From contig NZ_CP009455.1 in NCBI RefSeq assembly GCF_000759535.1, positions 1,116,001 through 1,180,000 on the forward strand: a stretch of DNA of 64,000 bases. The letters are read 5' to 3'. Origin of the DNA: Pseudomonas cremoricolorata. GTDB lineage: Bacteria; Pseudomonadota; Gammaproteobacteria; Pseudomonadales; Pseudomonadaceae. A program made the translations under genes and the position numbers. Position 1 is the stretch's first letter; every line of letters starts with the position of its first letter. This document shows positions 52,631-63,175 of this stretch, piece after piece. The notes under the pieces are model-generated. The model was not told where the DNA came from and did not search any database. It was given only the letters and a program-made list of their open reading frames with translations.

Positions 52631-52660
52631 AACGAAAAAGCCGCCCATGGGGGCGGCTTT
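52631..52660 (-). terminator. Rho-independent terminator of pckA
   Basis: On the minus strand AAAGCCGCC (52660-52652) pairs with GGCGGCTTT (52645-52637), 9 pairs with a 6-base loop, followed by T-rich sequence (52639-52631). It lies 17 bases after the pckA stop. Confidence 0.88.
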
Positions 52661-52677
52661 CGGTCAGCGGTAATGGC

Positions 52678-54219
<1,542 letters not shown>

Positions 54220-54324
54220 GAGAGATCCTCATCCGGCCCGAGGCCGAGTGCTCCAAACGATTTGTAGTGGTCGGAATAAAACTACTACAGCGAAAAAAGT
54301 GGCCGGATTATGCCAGAAAAGCCC

Positions 54325-54378
54325 AAAAAAAGTAGGCCCCTCCTGTCAGAACTGCGGATTTGCGCAATTCGGCAGGAG
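54325..54378 (-). terminator. Terminator after hslO
   Basis: On the minus strand CTCCTG (54378-54373) pairs with CAGGAG (54345-54340), and inside it an 8-base arm pairs with one mismatch. Seven T (54331-54325) follow about nine bases later. The spacing is longer than ideal. The remaining 54220-54324 is the pckA promoter region, without a gene. Confidence 0.55.
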
Positions 54379-54399
54379 AATATCTTGGGCTTAAACGTT

Positions 54400-55299
54400 T
54401 CAGTGGCGAGTTTCTGAAGGCGCGTCCGTTCCACCGCCGTTGAACAGTTGTTCAACATCGCTGGCATCGAATAAGTACCGCTCGTTACAGAACTGGCAAT
54501 CGATCTCGATCTGCCCATCACACTCGTCCACCAGGGCCTTGGCATCGGCTTCGCCAAGACTGACAAGCGCATTGCCGGATCGTTCGCGAGAGCAACTGCA
54601 ATGGAATCGCAGCGGGTTGCCGTCGAACAGGCGCACGGCATCTTCGTGGTAGAGGCGGTGCAACAGCGTTTCGTTGTCCTGCGCCCATTCTTCTGCCTTG
54701 AGTGTGCTGGCCAGAGCCAGGACGTGCTGCCAACTTTCCTCGCGCTCATCCGCGTCGGTCTCGCGATCGGCCGGCAGTTGCTGCAACAGCAGGCCCCGGG
54801 CCTTGCCATCGGTGGCATCGAGCCAGAACCGCGTGTTGAGCTGCTGCGACTGAAGGAAGTAGTTGGTGAAGCATTGCGCCAGGTCGGCGCCATCGAGATC
54901 GACCGTACCCTGATAACGCTGGCCCTTGACCGGGTCGATGGTCAGGGTCAGATGGCCATCAGGCATCAGCTCGGCCAAGGTCGCATCGGCAGCGATCTGC
55001 TCGGCCTCGTAACGGGCCATGCCACGGATCTCGCGATCACCCGAGCATTCCACCATCAGTAGAGGAATCGGCCCCTGGGAGCGTGCCTGCAGAATCAGAA
55101 GGCCGTCGAACTTGAGAGCGCCGACCAGCAAAGCAGTGGCCGCCATCAGTTCACCGAGCAATGTCGCTACCGGGGCCGGATAGGGATGCCGGGCCAGGAC
55201 CTCGGCATAGCTGTGTTCAAGCGACACCCACTCGCCGCGGACATCGCGGTCGTCGAAGATGAAGCGTTGAGTGAAATCTGTATCAGGCAAGTCGCTCAT
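54400..55299 (-). CDS. hslO: Redox-regulated chaperone Hsp33
   Basis: A holdase chaperone of 299 aa activated by oxidation in the cytoplasm. The zinc-binding switch is intact as FHCSCSRER (Cys-x-Cys) and [12 protein letters not shown] (Cys-x-x-Cys) in the C-terminal part. The N-terminal core ([34 protein letters not shown]) is typical. It neighbours hslR across a PAP2 gene, a conserved Pseudomonas cluster of heat-shock proteins. Confidence 0.95.
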   Translation of the reverse strand: MSDLPDTDFTQRFIFDDRDVRGEWVSLEHSYAEVLARHPYPAPVATLLGELMAATALLVGALKFDGLLILQARSQGPIPLLMVECSGDREIRGMARYEAEQIAADATLAELMPDGHLTLTIDPVKGQRYQGTVDLDGADLAQCFTNYFLQSQQLNTRFWLDATDGKARGLLLQQLPADRETDADEREESWQHVLALASTLKAEEWAQDNETLLHRLYHEDAVRLFDGNPLRFHCSCSRERSGNALVSLGEADAKALVDECDGQIEIDCQFCNERYLFDASDVEQLFNGGGTDAPSETRH

Positions 55300-55406
55300 A
55301 GGTTCTGGCTATCTGAAAATAATGACAAAATGATATTCGGGAAATGAAAGCCCGCTGCCGAGTGCGGTCTGACGCACTCAAATTTCGCTGGTGATAAAGG
55401 TATCTT

Positions 55407-56207
55407 ATGGACAATCAACCCTTGTTCCAAGCCAGGTGGGCTTGGGGACCGCTGGCGGTGTGCACCTTGCTGCCCATCGGCCTGCTGTGTTTCTGGTTAT
55501 GGCCTATTGGCCATCAACTGTGTCTGACTTTCGACGAGTGGTTGTTCCACACCCTCAACGCGCCCCTGTCCGAAAGCACCACATGGCGCTATATCTGGAC
55601 TGTCGGCAGCCTGCGGCCATTCGACATTGTCGTCGGCCTGATCATGCTCGGGTTGCTAATTCGCGGGAACTGGGTGTTCAGCGCATTCCAGGTGCGCGCC
55701 GCATTCTTCGGCTTTCTGGTCACGCTGCTGCTGTTAGTGGTGATTCGCGCGGTGTTTTCCAAGTGGGTGGACGCCATGGGCTGGCAACACTCCAGTCCAT
55801 CGATGAACTTCGCCAGCGCCATTCACCTCAGCGACTACTACCCCCATCTCGAGCAATCGTGGGAACTGAAGGACCGCTCCAGCAAGAGTTTCCCAGGCGA
55901 CCACGCCTCGGTACTGCTGATCTGGGCGTTGTTCATGAGCCTGTTCAGCCGCCGGACCTGGCAGCACGTGGTGATCTGGAGCCTGGCAGTGATCTTCATG
56001 CTGCCACGCCTGGTGGCCGGCGCCCACTGGGGCCAGGACGACTACATCGGCGGGTTGCTGATGGCGATTCTGGCGCTGGGCTGGAGCTGCTACACGCCCA
56101 TGGCGGCAAAGGCCAGCGACGCCCTGGTACGCTGGACCACGCCGCTATTCACCCTGTTGCAGAAACTGCCGCTGATCAACCGCATGAGCATCGTGCGCCG
56201 CGCCTGA
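55407..56207 (+). CDS. PAP2-family membrane phosphatase
   Basis: An integral membrane protein of 266 aa with about six TM helices. The PAP2 motifs are visible: KDRSSKSFPGDHAS (motif 2, PGDH replaces the usual SGH, acid-base His retained) and PRLVAGAHWGQDDYIGG (motif 3, Arg, nucleophilic His and Asp). Such enzymes dephosphorylate lipid phosphates such as undecaprenyl pyrophosphate, or transfer phosphate as LpxT does. The choice is not possible from sequence. It is divergent from hslO and convergent with hslR. Confidence 0.85.
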   Translation: MDNQPLFQARWAWGPLAVCTLLPIGLLCFWLWPIGHQLCLTFDEWLFHTLNAPLSESTTWRYIWTVGSLRPFDIVVGLIMLGLLIRGNWVFSAFQVRAAFFGFLVTLLLLVVIRAVFSKWVDAMGWQHSSPSMNFASAIHLSDYYPHLEQSWELKDRSSKSFPGDHASVLLIWALFMSLFSRRTWQHVVIWSLAVIFMLPRLVAGAHWGQDDYIGGLLMAILALGWSCYTPMAAKASDALVRWTTPLFTLLQKLPLINRMSIVRRA

Positions 56208-56228
56208 TCGTTCCGGGGCCTGTTTCGC

Positions 56229-56630
56229 TCAGCCGAAGTGGCCATGCAGTTGATGGATCTGCCGTCGCTGCTTCTTGTTCGGTCGGCCATCGGTGGTGAC
56301 ACCGGTGGCACCGGCCTTGCGCAACTGGGCAGCCTGCTCGCGGCGACGGATGCTGTCTTCGGTTTCCTCATACAGCAGTTGTGCCTCGGGCGCCCCGCGG
56401 CGCACGGCGGACAGCGCCTTGACCACCACGGTCTTTTCATCGAAGCCCATGCGCAGCACGAAGCTGTCGCCCACGCGCGGCTCCTTGCCCGGTTTGCAGC
56501 GTTCGCCGCGGCAATGCACCTTGCCGCTCTCGATCGCTGCCTTGGCCAGCGCCCGGGTTTTATAGAAACGTGCTGCCCATAGCCATTTATCCAGGCGGAC
56601 CTTGTCGTCATCTTCGCCTTTGGCGGTCAT
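56229..56630 (-). CDS. hslR: Ribosome-associated heat-shock protein Hsp15
   Basis: A protein of 133 aa with an S4 RNA-binding domain at the start (VRLDKWLWAARFYKTRALAK, then IESGKVHCRGERCKPGKE). Hsp15 binds free 50S subunits carrying nascent chains and helps rescue them after heat shock. The C-terminal tail is basic (RPNKKQRRQIHQLHGHFG). AGGA precedes the ATG. It is divergent from rimB by 109 bases. Confidence 0.94.
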   Translation of the reverse strand: MTAKGEDDDKVRLDKWLWAARFYKTRALAKAAIESGKVHCRGERCKPGKEPRVGDSFVLRMGFDEKTVVVKALSAVRRGAPEAQLLYEETEDSIRRREQAAQLRKAGATGVTTDGRPNKKQRRQIHQLHGHFG

Positions 56631-56739
56631 CCCGATTCCTCGAATTCAGTCGTTCACGGAACTGTACTACCTTCACTGGCGGATGCAAAAAGTCCGCGTG
56701 GTGCTTACAGTTCACCCCCTTATCCACAAGGCGCGTTAT

Positions 56740-57222
56740 GTGAAGACATTTGACCATCTGAGTGTGATCGGCCTGCGCGAATGGGTCGCCCTGCCCGGCC
56801 TGGGCGTTGCCAACCTGCGCGCCAAGATCGACACCGGCGCCAGCACCTCCAGCCTGCACGCCACCGAGATCGAACCGTTCGAGCGCGACGGCGAGCCCTG
56901 GGTACGGTTCATCGCGCATCTAGGCAGCCTCAAGCAGTTGCGCGATCACCCGTGCGAAGCACCGCTGGTAAGCATGCGCCTGATCAGAAGCTCCAACGGC
57001 CACGAGCAGATGCGTTACGTCATTCGCACGTCCCTGGCATTGGGCGACCGGCTTTGGGAGGTGGAATTCACCCTCGCCTGCCGCAAGCGCATGCGATATC
57101 GCCTTTTGATTGGCTCGAAAGCGTTGGTTCACGGTCAACTGGTAGTGAACCCAGGTTTGAAATACGTTCAGGACAAGCCGGCCTACCCGGCAACTACCTT
57201 TCCTGCCACAGGTGCCGCATGA
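56740..57222 (+). CDS. rimB: RimB-type ATP-dependent zinc protease family protein
   Basis: A protein of 160 aa of the DUF/Zn_protease (PF05618) family with a retropepsin-like fold. The catalytic-type loop is [13 protein letters not shown], and [15 protein letters not shown] sequence ([15 protein letters not shown]) ends the core. In P. fluorescens RimB and RimA act with RimK to control modification of ribosomal protein S6. GTG 56740, with AAGG upstream, is taken as the start; no ATG suits. The stop overlaps the rimK ATG (57219-57222). No rimA gene is adjacent. Confidence 0.88.
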   Translation: MKTFDHLSVIGLREWVALPGLGVANLRAKIDTGASTSSLHATEIEPFERDGEPWVRFIAHLGSLKQLRDHPCEAPLVSMRLIRSSNGHEQMRYVIRTSLALGDRLWEVEFTLACRKRMRYRLLIGSKALVHGQLVVNPGLKYVQDKPAYPATTFPATGAA

Positions 57223-58124
57223 AGATCGCCGTGCTGTCGCGCAATCCGCGTCTGTATTCAACCCGCCGTCTGGTCGAGGCCGGTACCCAACGTGGTCATG
57301 AAGTCGTCGTCATCGATACCCTTCGGGCCTACATGAACATCGCCAGCCACAAGCCGCAGATCCACTACCGCGGCAAACCGTTGCAAGGGTTCGATGCGGT
57401 GATTCCACGGATCGGCGCCTCGGTGACCTTCTACGGCTGCGCCGTGTTGCGCCAGTTCGAAATGATGGGTGTCTACCCGCTCAACGAATCGGTGGCCATC
57501 GCCCGCTCGCGCGACAAGCTGCGCTCGCTGCAGTTGCTGTCGCGGCGTGGCATCGGTCTGCCGGTCACAGGTTTCGCCCACTCCCCAGACGACATCCCCG
57601 ACCTGATCCAGATGGTCAACGGCGCGCCCCTGGTGATCAAGGTACTGGAGGGCACCCAAGGCATCGGCGTGGTGCTGTGCGAGACCACCAAGGCGGCCGA
57701 GTCGGTGATCGAGGCGTTCATGGGCCTGAAACAGAACATCATGGTCCAGGAATACATCAAGGAAGCCGGCGGGGCGGACATCCGTTGTTTCGTGGTCGGC
57801 GACAAGGTCATCGCCTCGATGAAGCGTCAGGCCAAGCCCGGCGAGTTTCGCTCCAACCTGCACCGCGGCGGCGTGGCCAGCCTGATCAAGATCACCCCGG
57901 AAGAACGCATGACGGCCATTCGCGCGGCCAAGGTCATGGGCCTGAGCGTGGCCGGGGTCGACATTCTGCGCTCCAATCACGGCCCGCTGGTGATGGAGGT
58001 GAATTCCTCGCCGGGCCTTGAGGGCATCGAGGTGACCACCGGCAAGGACGTGGCCGGAATGATCATCGAGCATCTGGAAAAGAACGGCGGCCCGAACCAG
58101 ACCCGCACCAAGGGCAAAGGCTGA
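57219..58124 (+). CDS. rimK: Ribosomal protein S6-L-glutamate ligase RimK
   Basis: An ATP-grasp ligase of 301 aa that adds Glu residues to the C-terminus of ribosomal protein S6, altering the ribosome and proteome, and in Pseudomonas responding to cyclic-di-GMP. Motifs are [33 protein letters not shown], the ATP-binding [16 protein letters not shown], and the metal site [15 protein letters not shown]. It is coupled to rimB by an ATGA overlap. Full length and intact. Confidence 0.96.
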   Translation: MKIAVLSRNPRLYSTRRLVEAGTQRGHEVVVIDTLRAYMNIASHKPQIHYRGKPLQGFDAVIPRIGASVTFYGCAVLRQFEMMGVYPLNESVAIARSRDKLRSLQLLSRRGIGLPVTGFAHSPDDIPDLIQMVNGAPLVIKVLEGTQGIGVVLCETTKAAESVIEAFMGLKQNIMVQEYIKEAGGADIRCFVVGDKVIASMKRQAKPGEFRSNLHRGGVASLIKITPEERMTAIRAAKVMGLSVAGVDILRSNHGPLVMEVNSSPGLEGIEVTTGKDVAGMIIEHLEKNGGPNQTRTKGKG

Positions 58125-58139
58125 CGACCCGTCAGGCAC

Positions 58140-58160
58140 GCTGCGCCGCCCAGGCGCAGC
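58140..58160. terminator. Bidirectional hairpin between rimK and envZ
   Basis: GCTGCGCC-GCCCA-GGCGCAGC is a perfect 8-bp stem in the 49-base gap between the convergent rimK and envZ stops. No T run follows on either strand. Confidence 0.5.
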
Positions 58161-58173
58161 AACTGCCCTGCAC

Positions 58174-59487
58174 TCAGACCGCGTTGCGCGGCAACAGCAG
58201 CCCCAGCGGCAACCGCACCCGGGCTTCGATCCCGCCACCTGAACGATTGCGCAGCTCGACGTTGCCGCCGTGCTGGGCTGCGATGCGCTTGACGATCGCC
58301 AGGCCCAGGCCGGTGCCCTTGCCGCCACGGGCGCGGTCGCCACGAATGAACGGGTTGAAGATGCTTTGCAGCTCCGACTCGTCGATGCCGGCGCCACGGT
58401 CGAGCACACTGAGCACCACGTAGGGCGCGCTGTGGTCGCCCGACACATAGGCCGCCACTTCCACCGCCTGTCCGCCATGATGCAAGGCGTTACCGATCAG
58501 GTTGCCGAGCATGCGCTTGAGCGACACCCGCCGCAGCGGGAAGGGCGGGATCGGCTCGAGGCACAGGCGCACCTGTTCCTCGGGCTGGTTGTACGGGGCC
58601 ACCACTTCACGAATCAGGTGATTGAGGTCGACCTCCTCCACAGGCTCGTCACGCCCATCGCGAATGAAGGCGAGGAACTGGTCGAGAATGGCGTCCATGT
58701 CTTCGATGTCGCGGACCATGTCGTCGGTGAGGTCGTGTTCCGCGTCCATCAACGACAACGACAGCCGCAGGCGCGTGAGCGGTGTGCGCAAGTCGTGGGA
58801 AACTCCGGCGAGCATCAGTTCCCGCTCGCGCCCGGCTTGCTCGACGTCTTCGGCCATCTGGTTGAACGAGCGATACACCTCGGTCATCTCGCTCGGGGTA
58901 TCGCTGATCGGCAGGCGCACACTGCGGCCCTGGCCCAATTGCCGTGCGGCGAATACCAGGCGCTTGAGCGGTTGGTTCAGCTGACGCACGAAAATCCACG
59001 CCGAGGCCGTGGACAGCAGGCCGATGGCGAGGAACCAGCCCAAGACGTTCCAGATCTTCTGACCGCGCAACGGGTGCGGATAGAGCGGCACTTTCAGCCA
59101 GCCCGGCCCCAGGCTTGGCGCGTTGACCCACAGCGCCGGTGGCGCATGGATACGCAGACGCACTTCGGTGTCTTCGCCCAGCTCGGCCTGCATCTGGCGT
59201 TGATAGATTTCGCTGTAGGGCCAGTGCTGCTCGCCTTCCGGCACGCCGGCGCCGGTGACGCGGATCAGCCCGGCTGCCTCGGCGATCTGATCACGGTTTT
59301 CTTCATCGGCGGCCCAGTACGCGCGTAGCGTCAGGGCCACACCGTGGCTGTACTGACGGTCGACCAGCACATCCTCGTTCATCAGCAGGTAGACCAGGGT
59401 CAACGCCTTGGAGAACAGCACGACGATCAGCACCAGCCAGAGGGTGCGAGAGAAGAAGCTTTGCGGGAACCAGAGAGGCGTTTTCAT
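58174..59487 (-). CDS. envZ: EnvZ/AmgS-type membrane sensor histidine kinase
   Basis: A protein of 437 aa. TM helices lie at about 16-36 and 152-171, enclosing a periplasmic domain of about 115 aa. A HAMP linker is followed by HisKA AGVSHDLRTPLTRLRLSL (phospho-His231) and ATPase motifs NLIGNALHHGG, DRGAGIDESEL and GGKGTGLGLAIVKR. It phosphorylates OmpR in response to envelope stress or osmolarity; the P. aeruginosa homologue AmgS governs aminoglycoside tolerance. Unlike the classic arrangement, it is 115 bases from ompR, with a hairpin between. Confidence 0.93.
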   Translation of the reverse strand: MKTPLWFPQSFFSRTLWLVLIVVLFSKALTLVYLLMNEDVLVDRQYSHGVALTLRAYWAADEENRDQIAEAAGLIRVTGAGVPEGEQHWPYSEIYQRQMQAELGEDTEVRLRIHAPPALWVNAPSLGPGWLKVPLYPHPLRGQKIWNVLGWFLAIGLLSTASAWIFVRQLNQPLKRLVFAARQLGQGRSVRLPISDTPSEMTEVYRSFNQMAEDVEQAGRERELMLAGVSHDLRTPLTRLRLSLSLMDAEHDLTDDMVRDIEDMDAILDQFLAFIRDGRDEPVEEVDLNHLIREVVAPYNQPEEQVRLCLEPIPPFPLRRVSLKRMLGNLIGNALHHGGQAVEVAAYVSGDHSAPYVVLSVLDRGAGIDESELQSIFNPFIRGDRARGGKGTGLGLAIVKRIAAQHGGNVELRNRSGGGIEARVRLPLGLLLPRNAV

Positions 59488-59546
59488 CGGACCAACTGCT
59501 GAATGACAGGGGCGCAGCGATGCCGCTGGCCCAACGCGAACGCAAA

Positions 59547-59572
59547 CAGGGCGATCACCGAGGATCGCCCTG
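59547..59572 (-). terminator. Hairpin in the ompR-envZ gap, candidate attenuator
   Basis: CAGGGCGATC (59547-59556) and GATCGCCCTG (59563-59572) form a perfect 10-bp stem with a 6-base loop. On the ompR-envZ strand it is followed by TTTGCG, a weak tail. It would reduce readthrough from ompR into envZ. Confidence 0.6.
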
Positions 59573-59602
59573 CTGCATCAGGGAGCGCCCGCGAACGGGG
59601 CT

Positions 59603-60343
59603 TCATTTACTGGCGTTGCCGTCCGGTACGAACACGTAGCCGACGCCCCACACCGTCTGGATGTAGCGCGGCTTGGAAGGGTCGGGCTCGATCATGCGCC
59701 GCAGGCGGGAAATCTGGACGTCGATGGAGCGCTCCAAGGCATCCCACTCGCGACCCCGGGCCAGGTTCATCAGCTTGTCGCGGGTCATCGGCTCGCGGGC
59801 ATGCATGACCAGTGCCTTGAGCACGGCGAACTCGCCGGTGGTGAGCATGTGCACCTCGTTGCCGCGCTTGAGCTCACGGGTCGCCAGCGACAACTCGTAG
59901 TCGCCAAAGGTGACGGTTTCGTCTTCGCTGCCCGGGGCGCCGGGAACGCTCGGCGATTGCCGGCGCAGCACGGCCTTGACCCGCGCCACCAGTTCGTCGG
60001 GGTTGAAGGGCTTGGCCAGGTAATCGTCCGCGCCCAGCTCCAGGCCCTTGATGCGGCTGAGCTCATCGCCCTTGGCGGTGAGCATGATGATAGGGATCTG
60101 GTTGTTCGCGGCGCGCAGCCGACGGCAGGCCGACAGTCCATCTTCGCCAGGGAGCATGAGATCGAGCACGACCAGGTTGAACACCTCGCGCGCCAGCAGG
60201 CGATCCATCTGTTCGACATTGGGCACGGCGCGGGCACGGTAGCCCTTGCTGGTGAAGAAACGCTCAAGCAGGTTGCTCAGCCCCGGATCGTCATCGACGA
60301 TGAGAATCTTTTCGCCTTCAGCGTTGTTTGCAGTGCCACTCAT
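59603..60343 (-). CDS. ompR: OmpR/AmgR-type response regulator
   Basis: A protein of 246 aa. The receiver domain has acidic residues in ILIVDDDPGL, phospho-Asp61 in VVLDLMLPGEDG, then MLTAKG and GADDYLAKPFNPDEL. The winged HTH (about 140-240) has ALERSIDVQISRLRR and IQTVWGVGYVFVP. It controls envelope-stress genes; in P. aeruginosa AmgR. The first gene of ompR-envZ, divergent from tex across 228 bases. Confidence 0.95.
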   Translation of the reverse strand: MSGTANNAEGEKILIVDDDPGLSNLLERFFTSKGYRARAVPNVEQMDRLLAREVFNLVVLDLMLPGEDGLSACRRLRAANNQIPIIMLTAKGDELSRIKGLELGADDYLAKPFNPDELVARVKAVLRRQSPSVPGAPGSEDETVTFGDYELSLATRELKRGNEVHMLTTGEFAVLKALVMHAREPMTRDKLMNLARGREWDALERSIDVQISRLRRMIEPDPSKPRYIQTVWGVGYVFVPDGNASK

Positions 60344-60571
60344 GAATAGCTCCTCTGATGTCGGCCGGCATTATGGCGTAGCCGCTGTAGCCCGTGCCGT
60401 GTGCATTGTTAGCAGATTTTTCCCGGGGCGCCACTTCCCACCTGCGCAGGTGGCCGGGGGCCATCACCGCAAGCCGGATGCGATGCGTATAATCCCCGGC
60501 CTTGACCGAGCAGCGCCGGGCTTGCCGCCCGCCCGCGGCCTCACGCATTCACCCATTGTCAGGTAGTTCTC

Positions 60572-62896
60572 ATGGACAGCATCAACAGCCGTATCGCCGA
60601 GGAACTGGGCGTTCGCCCGCAGCAGGTCGCGGCGGCCGTAGCCTTGTTGGACGAAGGCTCGACGGTGCCCTTCATCGCCCGTTACCGCAAAGAGGTCACC
60701 GGCAGCTTGGACGACACCCAACTGCGCCACCTCGACGAGCGCCTGCGCTACCTGCGCGAACTCGACGAGCGCCGCGCGAGCATCCTCGCCAGCATCCAGG
60801 AACAGGGCAAGCTGACCCCGGAGCTGACCCGCGACATCCAGCTCGCCGACACCAAGACCCGCCTCGAAGACCTCTACCTGCCGTACAAACAAAAGCGCCG
60901 CACCAAGGGTCAGATCGCCCTGGAAGCCGGCCTCGGCGAGTTGGCCGATGCCCTGTTCGGCGATCCGCAGTTGGCGCCGGAAACCGAGGCCGCACGCTTC
61001 GTCGATGCCGACAAGGGCGTGGCCGACGTCAAGGCTGCGCTGGAAGGTGCCAAGTACATCCTCATGGAGCGCTTCGCCGAAGACGCCAGCCTGCTCGAGA
61101 AACTGCGCACCTTCCTCAAGCACGAAGCGGTGCTCAGTGCCCGACTGGTGCCGGGCAAGGAAGAGGAAGGCGCCAAGTTCCGCGACTACTTCGCCCATGA
61201 CGAACTGCTGCGCAGCGTGCCGTCGCACCGCGCCCTGGCGATCTTCCGCGGCCGCAACGAAGGCATGCTCAGCGCGTCCTTGAAGGTCGGCGAAGAGCTG
61301 CCCGGCACTCTGCACCCGTGCGAGCAGATGATCGGCGAACACGTCGGCATCGAGAACCGTGGCCGCGCCGCCGACAAGTGGCTGGGCGAGGTGGTGCGCT
61401 GGACCTGGAAGGTCAAGCTCTACACCCACCTGGAAACCGACCTGCTCGGCGAACTGCGTGACAGCGCCGAGAGCGAGGCGATCAACGTCTTCGCGCACAA
61501 CCTGCACGACCTGCTGCTGGCCGCCCCCGCCGGCCCGCGCACCACCCTGGGCCTGGACCCGGGCCTGCGCACCGGCTGCAAGGTGGCGGTGGTCGATGCC
61601 ACCGGCAAGCTGCTCGACACCGCCACCGTATACCCGCACGCGCCGCGCAACGACTGGGATCGCACCCTGGCCGTGCTGGCCGCGCTGTGCGCCAAGCACT
61701 CGGTGGAACTGATCGCCATCGGCAACGGCACCGCCAGCCGCGAGACCGACAAGCTGGCCGCCGACCTGATCAAGCAGTACCCCGCGCTGAAGATGACCAA
61801 GGTCATGGTCTCGGAAGCCGGCGCCTCGGTGTACTCGGCCTCCGAGCTGGCCGCCCGCGAATTCCCTGATCTGGACGTGTCGATTCGTGGCGCGGTGTCG
61901 ATCGCCCGCCGCCTGCAGGATCCGTTGGCCGAACTGGTGAAGATCGAGCCAAAATCCATTGGCGTTGGCCAGTACCAGCACGACGTGTCGCAGGTGAAGC
62001 TGGCGCGCGGCCTGGACGCAGTAGTGGAAGACTGCGTGAACGCCGTCGGTGTCGACGTCAACACCGCGTCGGTGGCGCTGCTCACGCGCATCTCCGGCCT
62101 AAACGCCACCCTGGCGCAGAACATTGTCGCCCACCGCGACGCCAACGGCCCGTTCGCCACCCGTGCGGCGCTGAAGAAAGTCAGCCGCCTGGGCGAAAAA
62201 ACCTTCGAGCAAGCCGCAGGCTTCCTGCGCGTGATGAACGGCGACAACCCGCTGGACGCTTCGGCCGTACACCCGGAAGCCTACCCGCTGGTGCAGCGCA
62301 TCGCGGCCGGCACCGAGCGCGACATCCGCTCGCTGATCGGCGACAGCGGCTTCCTCAAGCGCCTCGACCCCAAGCGCTTCACCGACGAAACCTTCGGCCT
62401 GCCAACGGTCACCGACATCCTCCAGGAGCTGGACAAACCCGGTCGCGACCCGCGTCCCGAGTTCAAGACCGCGACCTTCCAGGATGGCGTCGAAGACCTC
62501 AAGGACCTGGAACCTGGCATGATCCTCGAAGGCGTGGTGACCAACGTCACCAACTTCGGTGCGTTCGTCGACATCGGTGTCCATCAGGATGGTCTGGTGC
62601 ACATCTCGGCGCTGTCGGAGAAGTTCGTCAAGGATCCGCGTGAAGCGGTCAAGGCCGGTGACGTGGTGAAGGTCAAGGTGATGGAGGTGGATATCCCGCG
62701 CAAACGGGTCGGCCTGTCCATGCGCATGAGCGATACCCCAGGCGAGAAGGTCGACGGCCAGCGTGGCGGCGGCCGTGGCGCCGGGGGCAATCGTCCGGCG
62801 CAGGCACCGCGCCCGCGCGAAACTGCCGCGCCAGCGCCGGCCAACAATGCCATGGCGGCACTGTTCGCCAATGCTCGCCAGTTGAAGAAGAAGTGA
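60572..62896 (+). CDS. tex: Tex-family RNA-binding transcription accessory protein
   Basis: A protein of 774 aa. Tex has an N-terminal helical region, a YqgF-like nuclease-fold core ([19 protein letters not shown]), helix-hairpin-helix domains ([17 protein letters not shown]) and a C-terminal S1 domain (about 645-720; [20 protein letters not shown]). The last 40 residues are Gly/Ala/Pro-rich and likely disordered. It binds nucleic acid and affects transcription and virulence gene expression in several bacteria. ATG has AGG upstream. It lies between ompR and gshA as in P. aeruginosa. Confidence 0.96.
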   Translation: MDSINSRIAEELGVRPQQVAAAVALLDEGSTVPFIARYRKEVTGSLDDTQLRHLDERLRYLRELDERRASILASIQEQGKLTPELTRDIQLADTKTRLEDLYLPYKQKRRTKGQIALEAGLGELADALFGDPQLAPETEAARFVDADKGVADVKAALEGAKYILMERFAEDASLLEKLRTFLKHEAVLSARLVPGKEEEGAKFRDYFAHDELLRSVPSHRALAIFRGRNEGMLSASLKVGEELPGTLHPCEQMIGEHVGIENRGRAADKWLGEVVRWTWKVKLYTHLETDLLGELRDSAESEAINVFAHNLHDLLLAAPAGPRTTLGLDPGLRTGCKVAVVDATGKLLDTATVYPHAPRNDWDRTLAVLAALCAKHSVELIAIGNGTASRETDKLAADLIKQYPALKMTKVMVSEAGASVYSASELAAREFPDLDVSIRGAVSIARRLQDPLAELVKIEPKSIGVGQYQHDVSQVKLARGLDAVVEDCVNAVGVDVNTASVALLTRISGLNATLAQNIVAHRDANGPFATRAALKKVSRLGEKTFEQAAGFLRVMNGDNPLDASAVHPEAYPLVQRIAAGTERDIRSLIGDSGFLKRLDPKRFTDETFGLPTVTDILQELDKPGRDPRPEFKTATFQDGVEDLKDLEPGMILEGVVTNVTNFGAFVDIGVHQDGLVHISALSEKFVKDPREAVKAGDVVKVKVMEVDIPRKRVGLSMRMSDTPGEKVDGQRGGGRGAGGNRPAQAPRPRETAAPAPANNAMAALFANARQLKKK

Positions 62897-62932
62897 GCGT
62901 GATGCCCTGATACCGTTCGTTCAGGCAATACC

Positions 62933-62961
62933 CAGTGGGGCTGCTTCGCAGCCCGACACTG
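62933..62961 (+). terminator. Hairpin after tex
   Basis: CAGTG and GGGCTGC pair with GCAGCCC and CACTG across a 3-base loop, 12 pairs with a 2-base bulge, about 36 bases past the tex stop. No T run follows, so termination strength is uncertain. The rest of 62962-63175 is the gshA upstream region; a short CCCCA/TGGGG stem lies at 63137-63149. Confidence 0.5.
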
Positions 62962-63175
62962 GCACGCTCGAGGGCGACATGGCAGTCCAGCAATGTCCAA
63001 GGAACCTTCTCCCCGGTCTAGCTCACCAATTGGTATCTGCGGTATTTTCCATACTGCTGTGGCACTGCTGGAACCGCGTAAACCAGGCGACCACGCCAGT
63101 TCCTTTTTTCCTACCCTTGTAGACCGTCACTTCCACCCCCATATTGGGGCGACTGACGCGTGAAGGAATACATCT

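Noticed and set aside
62897..63175. A small gene between tex and gshA
   Set aside because: No frame with a ribosome site and coding-like composition was seen; the region holds hairpins and the gshA leader.
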